Shown one piece after another: positions 1 to 5,456 of a stretch of 5,456 nucleotides of DNA. This stretch comes from Acidimicrobiia bacterium (GTDB taxonomy: Bacteria > Actinomycetota > Acidimicrobiia > Spongiisociales > SHLN01): assembly GCA_004283105.1 (NCBI GenBank), contig SHLN01000182.1:1-5456 (forward strand), read 5' to 3'. Within the stretch, counting starts at the first letter, position 1, and every line of letters begins with the position of its first letter. The notes below the pieces were generated by a model that was not told where the DNA came from, did not search any database, and saw only the letters and a list, made by a program, of their open reading frames with translations. The position numbers and the translations under genes are program-made.

Positions 1-17
1 ACGGCGCTACCGTGAGT

Positions 18-23
18 GAGGAT
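18..23 (+). promoter_or_regulatory. Ribosome binding site of the GMC oxidoreductase
   Basis: GAGGAT lies 5 nt before the ATG at 29 and matches the anti-Shine-Dalgarno sequence at GAGG. It supports the chosen start over the earlier ATG at 22, which runs into a stop after five codons. No promoter can be judged, because only 28 bases precede the gene. Confidence 0.6.
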
Positions 24-28
24 GCAAA

Positions 29-1633
29 ATGCTGATTGACGCCGCGCAAATCGAGGATGGATCTACCGTCGATGCCGACCTCTGCATCGTCGGGGGTGGC
101 CTGGCCGGGCTGGCGCTCGCGTCGGTCTTCCTCGACACCGATTCGAGGGTGGTGCTGCTCGAGAGCGGCCCACTCGGCGAGGACCCGGAGGCAGATGACC
201 TCTCAGAAGGCACCTCGACTGTTCATCCGTCGGTGCCGTTGAGCGAGAGCGCCCCGCGCCGTCTGGGGGGCGCCGCCGAAACCTGGGGTGCCTGGTGCCG
301 GCCCATGGAAGACATCGACTTCGAGGAGCGGGATTGGCCCTGGAGCGGCTGGCCCATCAGCGGCGGGGAGCTGGCGCCGTATTTCCAGAAGGCGCTCGAG
401 TATCTCGAGATGTCCGATCGCGGGTTCACCGGCCGGGCATGGGCGGATGGCCTTCCGCCCCTCTACCGCCACATTCAGGACGACACCGGATTGCTCGTCG
501 GGGTGTGGCAGGAGAGCCCGCTTGCTCCTATCTCCGAGCGGGTGGCCGTCGGTCTGGAGGCGGCACAGAACCTCGACGTCCACCTGGGAGCGACGGCTCT
601 CGAAATCCGGACGAGACCCGATGGCGACCGGGTCATCGGGATCGAGGCAGGCACCTTGAACGGCAAGCGGTTCTCGGTGCAGGCACATCAGTATGTGCTG
701 GCGGGTGGAACACTGGGAACGGTCCGGCTCCTCCTGGCCTCCCGGGACCGCAGCGAAGCCGGGGTCGGCAACGAGCACGGGATGGTGGGACGGTTCTTCG
801 CCGAACACCCCCATATCGTCGCCGGTCGCATCACGCTCTCCCGGGCGAATGGGCGACCTCGCTTCCCGGCCATCGATAGGGGGCTCGGTGGGACGTTGGC
901 GCGCATCGAGATGGAGCGCCCGAAGTCCGGCATCCGGGCCGGGATCTATCTCGGGGAAGACGTGCGACGTCGCGAGGGCCTTCTCAACGTCATCGCTCAT
1001 CTTCGCCCTCCGAGTGTCGAGCCACCCCGGGTCGCGCTCGAGTTCTTTCGCGAGCTTCGCCACAAGAACCTCAAGAAGATGCTGAAGGGCCTTCCCGGCC
1101 TTCTGAGGCAGTTCCCCGAAGTTGTGAGCGTCGTGTACCGACGGCTCCTGAAGCGGCCCCGTCGGCTCGAGCTCTACGTTCAGACCGAGACCCTTCCGAA
1201 CCCGGACAGCCGGGTAGTCCTTTCCGACGAGAAGGACCGGTTCGGGATGCCGCGCGCCGAGCTCCAGTGGCACATCGGCGCTCGGGACAAAGAGCAGGTG
1301 GCGAGGACGGTCGAATTGATGGGGGACGAACTCGAGGCGATGGGCCTCGGCTCGCTCGAGCTGGAGCCCTGGTTGAGCGATTCGGGCGAGTTCTGGTCCT
1401 CGGAGCCGTTCGGCGGGCTGCACCTCATGGGGACGACGAGGATGAGCGTCGTGCCCGAGGAGGGCGTGGTCGATCCGGCAGGGCGCGTGCACGGCGTCGA
1501 CAATCTGTGGATCGTCGGACCGTCCGTGTTTCCGACCTACGGAGCGGCCAATCCGGGCATGACCATCGTCGCTACGGCCTTGCGAACGGCCGACCAGGTC
1601 GCACAGGTTTTGGCGGGCCCCGACCTAGGCTGA
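29..1633 (+). CDS. GMC-family FAD-dependent oxidoreductase
   Basis: This is a complete 534-aa flavoprotein of the glucose-methanol-choline family, which oxidises an alcohol or sugar hydroxyl with FAD. The N-terminal dinucleotide-binding motif VGGGLAG is at residues 21-27, and the acidic residue ending beta-2 is E45 (LLESG). The FAD-contacting segment RRLGGAAETWGAW is at 77-89. The C-terminal GMC domain carries GGLHLMGTTRM (462-472) and YGAANPG (504-510). By alignment to the family, H465 and N508 are the catalytic His/Asn pair, so the active site looks intact. There is no signal peptide or membrane segment, so it is probably cytoplasmic. Residues 341-379 form a strongly basic helical stretch. 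The ATG is preceded by GAGGAT at 18-23, which supports this start. The following gene begins at or just after its stop, suggesting co-transcription. The substrate and electron acceptor cannot be read from sequence. The family call is secure. Confidence 0.93.
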   Translation: MLIDAAQIEDGSTVDADLCIVGGGLAGLALASVFLDTDSRVVLLESGPLGEDPEADDLSEGTSTVHPSVPLSESAPRRLGGAAETWGAWCRPMEDIDFEERDWPWSGWPISGGELAPYFQKALEYLEMSDRGFTGRAWADGLPPLYRHIQDDTGLLVGVWQESPLAPISERVAVGLEAAQNLDVHLGATALEIRTRPDGDRVIGIEAGTLNGKRFSVQAHQYVLAGGTLGTVRLLLASRDRSEAGVGNEHGMVGRFFAEHPHIVAGRITLSRANGRPRFPAIDRGLGGTLARIEMERPKSGIRAGIYLGEDVRRREGLLNVIAHLRPPSVEPPRVALEFFRELRHKNLKKMLKGLPGLLRQFPEVVSVVYRRLLKRPRRLELYVQTETLPNPDSRVVLSDEKDRFGMPRAELQWHIGARDKEQVARTVELMGDELEAMGLGSLELEPWLSDSGEFWSSEPFGGLHLMGTTRMSVVPEEGVVDPAGRVHGVDNLWIVGPSVFPTYGAANPGMTIVATALRTADQVAQVLAGPDLG

Positions 1634-2136
1634 TCAGGACACCGGGGGTCCGTACGAGCACAACGAACGATCCACACATTCTGACCGCGGGCCATGCCCC
1701 GACCCCCTTCACGGCCGAGGAGATCCGGCACGGGTGCCCGGCCGGCCGGACCGTTCGCCTCGTGGTCGATGATGGCGGCACCCGTTATTTCCGAACCATC
1801 CGGTTCCTGGCTGTGGATGAGGTTGCGGCCAATCAGGAGTCCACGGCCGTCACCGTCGATGGGGAGCCGCTCGGCGAGCCTGCCATCAGCCGCACAACCT
1901 GGCTCGAGTTCCAGGAGCACGCATCCTTTCCGGCTGCGGCCACGACCATCGAACGGGAAGCGTTGAACTCGTCACTGGGGAGGCTGGAATGCCTCGTCTA
2001 CTCGGTGGCAGGCGTTGATTCGACCACGAAGTACTGGTTCGCCACCAGCCGACCGGGGATGCCGGTCAAGGTCGAGACGCGCAGCAACGGCGAGGTGACC
2101 TACCAGATGTCCCTGGTGAACGACGAGGTCAGCTAA
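1630..2136 (+). CDS. Conserved-looking protein of unknown function, start codon unclear
   Basis: I do not recognise a named family, but the translation reads as a real globular protein. It has a tidy N-terminal motif HAPTPFTAEEIRHGCPAGR (1693-1749), a Trp-centred stretch TTWLEFQEH, and a C-terminal half KYWFATSRPGMPV (2029-2067) followed by alternating polar/hydrophobic residues that suggest beta-strands. There is no signal peptide, lipobox or membrane segment, so it is probably cytoplasmic. It has only two Cys codons downstream of 1681, at 1735 and 1990. The start is a problem: the first ATG/GTG/TTG in frame within the gene is GTG at 1762, which would cut off the HAPTPF motif. I set the start at CTG 1630, which overlaps the GMC stop codon as CTGA and gives 168 aa. 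CTG 1681 (151 aa), GTC 1648 (8 nt after an AGGA) and ACG 1654 are alternatives. The tight junction suggests translational coupling and a shared role with the oxidoreductase, which is inference. Confidence 0.72.
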   Translation: MIRTPGVRTSTTNDPHILTAGHAPTPFTAEEIRHGCPAGRTVRLVVDDGGTRYFRTIRFLAVDEVAANQESTAVTVDGEPLGEPAISRTTWLEFQEHASFPAAATTIEREALNSSLGRLECLVYSVAGVDSTTKYWFATSRPGMPVKVETRSNGEVTYQMSLVNDEVS

Positions 2137-2326
2137 GGGTCGTCATCTCTCCGCAGGCAGGACAGGTGAACGTCGGGCCGACGAGGACCGAGACCTCCCG
2201 GGTCGGACACCAGCGGTCGGTGTGGATGTCGTTGCTGAGCCCGCGGATTCGCCGCCTGGCCCGTTCTTGCCGATCGCGCGCTGCATTGCGGGACCTGCGA
2301 GTGGTTCCCCTCGTGTCGTACGCCAT
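2129..2326 (-). CDS. Small basic protein with zinc-ribbon-like C-terminus
   Basis: This is a 65-aa protein of unknown function. Residues 1-29 are very rich in arginine and otherwise polar (TTRRSRNAARDRQ, RARRRIRG), which suggests nucleic-acid or ribosome contact. The C-terminal half holds H35, C40, C55 and C58 in IHTDRWCP and TCPACGE, a spacing that could bind one zinc ion as a degenerate ribbon. The closing CPACG knuckle is typical of zinc ribbons. The ATG has an excellent ribosome binding site, GAGGAGG at 2330-2336, which is the main reason to believe this gene over the many shadow frames. It lies 113 bp downstream of the YgfK-like gene on the same strand, behind a hairpin, and its last 8 bp overlap the end of the convergent plus-strand gene. 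Function could be RNA binding, ribosome-associated or regulatory; the sequence does not decide. Confidence 0.72.
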   Translation of the reverse strand: MAYDTRGTTRRSRNAARDRQERARRRIRGLSNDIHTDRWCPTREVSVLVGPTFTCPACGEMTTLS

Positions 2327-2329
2327 GAT

Positions 2330-2336
2330 CCTCCTC
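2330..2336 (-). promoter_or_regulatory. Strong Shine-Dalgarno of the 65-aa gene
   Basis: Read on the minus strand this is GAGGAGG followed by ATC and the ATG at 2326. Two overlapping GAGG registers give spacers of 3 and 6 nt. It is the best ribosome binding site in the window and fixes the start of the small gene. Confidence 0.75.
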
Positions 2337-2377
2337 GAGTCTCATACCGCCCGTGTTCCCATTGCCAGCCTCGGGAG

Positions 2378-2398
2378 TTTTCCACAGGTTGTGGATAG
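2378..2398. promoter_or_regulatory. Pair of inverted DnaA-box-like sequences
   Basis: The plus strand has TTTTCCACA at 2378-2386, which fits the DnaA-box consensus TTWTNCACA. After a 3-bp spacer (GGT), the minus strand has CTATCCACA at 2398-2390, one base from the classic TTATCCACA. The inner arms TCCACA/TGTGGA are a perfect 6-bp inverted repeat. The site lies between the YgfK-like gene and the small basic gene, 52-72 bp upstream of the latter's ATG. It may bind DnaA or be an operator for another dimeric regulator. Two boxes without an AT-rich unwinding region or a dnaA/dnaN gene nearby do not make an origin. Confidence 0.4.
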
Positions 2399-2412
2399 GA
2401 AGCAAATGGCAT

Positions 2413-2433
2413 ACCCCTCCCAGAGGGAGGGGT
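2413..2433 (-). terminator. Probable terminator hairpin after the YgfK-like gene
   Basis: ACCCCTCCC (2413-2421) and GGGAGGGGT (2425-2433) form a perfect 9-bp GC-rich stem with a 3-nt AGA loop. It begins 6 bp after the minus-strand stop codon at 2440. On the minus strand no clear U-run follows (ATGCCATTTG), so it resembles the U-poor hairpins common in high-GC bacteria. It may terminate only partially or protect the 3' end of the message, leaving some read-through into the 65-aa gene. Confidence 0.65.
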
Positions 2434-2439
2434 GAAGAT

Positions 2440-5400
2440 CTACTCCTCGTAGCCGGGGTGGGTGACGAAGGTGCCGCGTGTTTCCTGCATCAGGGGCAGG
2501 TGCTCCATCGAGCCCTGCAGCCCCTTGAACAGGATGAACATGTCGGCCGCTGCCTTGAGAGACAGAGTTTCGCCGTCTGCGGCGCTCGTCGGCGTTGCCT
2601 CCAGCAGCTTGAACGTGTCCTTGTCGAGCGTGGCAGAGAAGGTGGGAGCCGAGTATTCGACGGCCCCGTTCAACACCATGCGGTGCGTCTCGCCGTCGAC
2701 GCGGGACTCGATGGTCCCGTTCTCGAACACCATGAACGCGTTGTTCTTCTCCTCTTCGAAATCGCCCCGATCCAGGTAGAGCCGCGGCTTGTCGACATAG
2801 GGGATCCCCGACGTCGGACAGGCCGTCACGCAGTTGCCGCACTCGTTGCAGAAGTCGGTGAGTACTGCGATCTGGAGCATCTGGTCGGCCCCGTACGACT
2901 CGGACTCACCTTCGGCGACACTGCCACCGGCGGCAGTCAGCGCGGGGAGTTCGACCCGGAACGGCTCCATCTCGTAGGTCATGAGCGCCATATTCGGGCA
3001 CACGCCGACACACAGGCTGCAGATCTCATGGCAGTCGAGACAGCGGCCAGCCTCGGCGATGGCCTGCTCTTCGGTGAAGACGAGCTGGGTCTCGTTGAAG
3101 TTGTCACGCTGATCGAGTGGTATGTGGGCCGCCTGTACCCGGTATTCGCGGCGGGACCGCCGCACCATCATCTCCTGCAGGTCGACCTTCTGCATCGTCT
3201 CCGGCTCCCTCGCCGTGCTCACTCCGTGCTGGGCGGCGATGGCGGCCGCCACCTGCTTGCCGTCGTCGGCGGCCACGACGATCGAGGACGGTCCGTGGGC
3301 GGCCACGTCGCCACCGGCGTACACGCCGGGAATCGAAGTCTCGAACGTTTCCGGATCGGTCTGGAGGTAGCCGCTCCGGGTGAGCTCTGGGACCTCATCG
3401 CCGAAGAAGTCGAGCACCGCATGCTGGCTGATGGCGAGGATGAGCGTGTCGAGCGGGATCTCGAACTCTGAGTCCGGGACATCGTGGGGGATCTTCCGCC
3501 CCGAGTCGTCGCGGTCGCCGAGGTATTCGGTGCGGGTCAGCACGATCCCGGCCAGCTTGCCGTCCTGGATGTTGAGAGCGGCAGGCCGGACCAGCTCCAT
3601 GATGTCGATGCCCTCTTCGATGGAGGCGTGGATCTCCTCCCGGTCGGCCGGCATCTGATCGATGGTGCGACGGTAGATGAGGGAGACATCCTCTCCACCC
3701 ACCCGAATGGAGGACCGCACGCAGTCCATGGCCGTGTCGCCGGCTCCGATGACACCGACGCGCTTGCCGATGGGCGGGGGATGACCCTCCCGCACGTTGC
3801 GGAGAAAGAAGAGCGCATCCATCACCCCGTCGGAGTCCTCACCGGGCAGGTTGAGGCGCTTGGCGAGCTGGGCGCCCACCGCAATGACGATCGATCCATA
3901 CCCGTCGGCCCGGAGGTCGGCGAGGGTGAAGTCCACGCCGGCGCTCTGGTTGTAGCGGATCTCGACACCGAGCTCGTCGAGGATCTTCATGTCCTGGTCG
4001 ATGTCCTCTTGCGGAACCCGGTACTCAGGGATGGCGCCCCCGACCATGCCGCCGGCATAGGGGTAGTGCTCGAAGATCGTGACGGCGAAACCGGCGTAGG
4101 CGAGCTCCTGGGCGGTGGCGATGCCGGACGGTCCGGCGCCGATGATCGCTATCTTCTTGCCGGTCTCGGGCTTGCGGGTGAATAACACCGGCTGGGTCTC
4201 ATGCGACATGATGAACCGCTTGATCTGGCGAATCGCAAGCGGCTCGTCGAAGTGCGTGCGGATACACGTGTTCTCGCACAGGTGATCGCACACCTTGCCG
4301 AGGATGGCCGGCATCGGGTTGTCGGTGCGGGTGAGTCGGACCGCCTCGGCGAAGTCGCCCTCGCGAACGGCGTTCATGTATTGGGGGACCTTCTGGTCAA
4401 CCGGGCATTCGTCCAGACAGGGGGCCTCGATGCAGTCGTAGTAGTCGAGGGTGCGCGGAGTCTTCGAGCGGTCCATGCGGAACGTGTGCTTCTGGTACCG
4501 GCGATCGCTGAGGACCGAGTTGGCGTAGGAGCGCAGGTTGATGCGCTCGAGCACGTTCAAGACCACCGTCACGAGCTCTTCTGTGCGGGCCTCGTCGAGG
4601 CCGGCCCCGGTTGCCCAGGTTCCCGCTGCCTGCATGAGCGGATCCGCGCCGGTTGCAGCCGCCAGGGCGGCCCCGAGGGCCGTGCAATCCTCGAGGCTTA
4701 GGGCGAGGCCGCTGTCGGACAGCGCGGCGAGGCGCAACATGGGCGCGAACTCGGCGAATCCTTCCTCCTGGACTGCGGTCCTGGCGATGAAGTCGGCCAT
4801 GTCGGTGGCACCGGCGTCTTCCATGGCCGCGGCCAGGTTCTCGGTGTATTGCATCATTCGCATGTAGCCGCCGGACTTGAGGATGTCGCTGCAGGTGGTG
4901 ATGGTCCGCATCCCGGAACGGGCGAGGTGTGCAACGTTGAAGGCGTCGGCGCCGCCGGCAAAGGACATGAGCAGGTCCCCGTGGAATTGCTCGGAGATCC
5001 GCAGCCCGAGGTTGGACGTGACCGGATGCAGGGCGCGACCCGACAGATACATCATGTCGTCGCGGTCGAACACTGTCTTCCAGTTGTTCACCTCGAGAGT
5101 GTTGGTGAGCTTGACACCGAAGGTCCGGTCCTGGTTGCGGGCGACCCGTCGCAGATTGTGGAGCATCGGGACCGCGTCGACATATTTGAGGTCGTGTTCG
5201 AACGCGATGTCCGGGATGGGCACGTCATCGAAGCCCAGCTCGTCGTTGATGATCGAGCGCACCCGATCGGCACCGAGCAGGGTGGGGTTGAGCTTGACCG
5301 AGGCATGCAGGTTCCGCTCCTCGAGCAGGTAGATCATGATCTTCTCGATCTCGTCGGGCGGGCACCCGTGCATGGTCGAGAGGGTGATCGTGTCAGACAG

Positions 5401-5456
5401 CCGGGTCGGGATGTCGATGTCTCGAACCTCGGGGTAGCGCTCGGCGACGAGGTCGA
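2440..5456 (-). CDS. ygfK: YgfK-type flavo-iron-sulfur oxidoreductase (putative selenate reductase subunit), N-terminus outside window
   Basis: The 3' 1004 codons of a very large gene are present; the reading frame stays open to the window edge. The ATG at 5373 lies inside a conserved motif (LSTMHGCPPDEIE), so it is internal. Counting from that Met, residues 1-180 are the C-terminal part of an FMN-type TIM barrel (VKLNPTLLG, VKLTNTL, MYLSGRALHPVT, CSDILKSGGY). Residues 311-370 are a GltD/DPD-like iron-sulfur segment with C314, C319, C323, C362, C366 and C370. FAD binding is at GAGPSG (412-417) with E435, NADPH binding is at GAGDTA (543-548) with YRR (567-569), and GVYAGGD (683-689) closes the FAD site. 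The C-terminus carries C778/C781/C785/C788/C792 and C842-x2-C845-x2-C848-x3-C852, which can hold further [4Fe-4S] clusters. The domain order and motifs such as RCLDC, CNECGNC and GGDVAAHGPSSIV match YgfK. It is probably cytoplasmic, passing electrons from NADPH via FAD and iron-sulfur centres to the barrel. In enterobacteria the family sits in selenium/molybdenum hydroxylase and purine-urate clusters. The selenate label is a prediction, and automatic annotation may call it glutamate synthase small subunit. Confidence 0.9.
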   Translation of the reverse strand, partial: DLVAERYPEVRDIDIPTRLSDTITLSTMHGCPPDEIEKIMIYLLEERNLHASVKLNPTLLGADRVRSIINDELGFDDVPIPDIAFEHDLKYVDAVPMLHNLRRVARNQDRTFGVKLTNTLEVNNWKTVFDRDDMMYLSGRALHPVTSNLGLRISEQFHGDLLMSFAGGADAFNVAHLARSGMRTITTCSDILKSGGYMRMMQYTENLAAAMEDAGATDMADFIARTAVQEEGFAEFAPMLRLAALSDSGLALSLEDCTALGAALAAATGADPLMQAAGTWATGAGLDEARTEELVTVVLNVLERINLRSYANSVLSDRRYQKHTFRMDRSKTPRTLDYYDCIEAPCLDECPVDQKVPQYMNAVREGDFAEAVRLTRTDNPMPAILGKVCDHLCENTCIRTHFDEPLAIRQIKRFIMSHETQPVLFTRKPETGKKIAIIGAGPSGIATAQELAYAGFAVTIFEHYPYAGGMVGGAIPEYRVPQEDIDQDMKILDELGVEIRYNQSAGVDFTLADLRADGYGSIVIAVGAQLAKRLNLPGEDSDGVMDALFFLRNVREGHPPPIGKRVGVIGAGDTAMDCVRSSIRVGGEDVSLIYRRTIDQMPADREEIHASIEEGIDIMELVRPAALNIQDGKLAGIVLTRTEYLGDRDDSGRKIPHDVPDSEFEIPLDTLILAISQHAVLDFFGDEVPELTRSGYLQTDPETFETSIPGVYAGGDVAAHGPSSIVVAADDGKQVAAAIAAQHGVSTAREPETMQKVDLQEMMVRRSRREYRVQAAHIPLDQRDNFNETQLVFTEEQAIAEAGRCLDCHEICSLCVGVCPNMALMTYEMEPFRVELPALTAAGGSVAEGESESYGADQMLQIAVLTDFCNECGNCVTACPTSGIPYVDKPRLYLDRGDFEEEKNNAFMVFENGTIESRVDGETHRMVLNGAVEYSAPTFSATLDKDTFKLLEATPTSAADGETLSLKAAADMFILFKGLQGSMEHLPLMQETRGTFVTHPGYEE

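Noticed and set aside
1..19. Possible tail of an upstream plus-strand gene (TGA at 13-15, TGA at 17-19, or a frame running to 33-35)
   Set aside because: All three frames stop within the first 35 bases, and with so few codons none can be told apart or assigned.
203..1492. Long open frame on the minus strand (429 codons) opposite the GMC gene
   Set aside because: It is the antisense shadow of a GC-rich coding region. Its translation is full of Arg/Pro/His with no motif, and it lies wholly inside a well-supported gene.
1267..1629. Upstream extension of the unknown gene to an ATG at 1267 inside the GMC gene
   Set aside because: The translation of 1267-1629 is Arg/Gly-rich shadow of the GMC frame. 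Only the part after about 1630 looks like a folded protein.
130..2340. Frequent CTCGAG hexamers as a possible repeated signal
   Set aside because: Most fall in frame as Leu-Glu (CTC GAG) or in the next register within genes, and the favoured codons CTC and GAG explain them.
2378..2398. Replication origin
   Set aside because: There are only two DnaA-like boxes, no AT-rich unwinding region, and no dnaA, dnaN, rpmH, parA or parB gene in the window.
2353..3471. Plus-strand open frame of 372 codons opposite the YgfK-like gene
   Set aside because: It is antisense to the conserved iron-sulfur region, has no ribosome binding site or recognisable domain, and its composition mirrors the codon bias of the true gene.
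3484..4701. Two further plus-strand open frames (3484-4185 and 4201-4701) opposite the YgfK-like gene
   Set aside because: They are shadows in the same antisense frame as the one above. Their His/Asp/Val/Gly-rich low-complexity translations reflect GC-rich codons read backwards.
2440..5373. ATG at 5373 as the true start of the large minus-strand gene
   Set aside because: It falls inside the conserved LSTMHGCPP motif. The frame continues upstream for 27 plausible codons to the window edge, and there is no ribosome binding site.

Overview
The window is GC-rich and densely coding, with the high use of C/G at third codon positions expected of an actinobacterium or similar high-GC genome. I infer the lineage from composition and the look of the proteins only; no rRNA or marker gene is present. 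It holds four protein genes, no RNA gene, and no sign of an insertion sequence, CRISPR array or prophage.

Layout. (1) Bases 29-1633, plus strand: a complete GMC-family FAD-dependent oxidoreductase of 534 aa. (2) About 1630-2136, plus strand: a conserved-looking protein of unknown function, immediately downstream and probably in the same transcript. It has no usable ATG, GTG or TTG at the place where its coding sequence appears to begin. (3) Bases 2129-2326, minus strand: a 65-aa very basic protein with an H/C-rich, zinc-ribbon-like tail and a strong ribosome binding site. It converges on gene 2 with an 8-bp overlap. (4) Bases 2327-2439: an intergenic stretch with a 9-bp perfect hairpin directly after the large minus-strand gene and a pair of inverted DnaA-box-like sequences. 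(5) Bases 2440-5456, minus strand: the last 1004 codons of a very large flavo-iron-sulfur protein of the YgfK type (putative selenate reductase subunit), whose N-terminus lies beyond the window's right edge.

How they relate. The two plus-strand genes form one probable unit (a flavin alcohol/sugar-type oxidoreductase plus an unknown partner). The YgfK-like gene and the small basic protein lie on the opposite strand and converge on that unit. The YgfK-like protein joins an FMN-type TIM barrel, an NADPH:FAD module like glutamate synthase small subunit/PreT, and a C-terminal pair of iron-sulfur motifs. These are the modules of dihydropyrimidine dehydrogenase in a different order. In enterobacteria this family sits in purine/urate-related clusters, but no molybdenum hydroxylase, SsnA or hydantoinase gene is visible here, so its substrate is open. 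I see no clear new defence or mobile system. The least explained items are the unknown gene with its odd start, the small basic Cys protein, and the DnaA-box pair.
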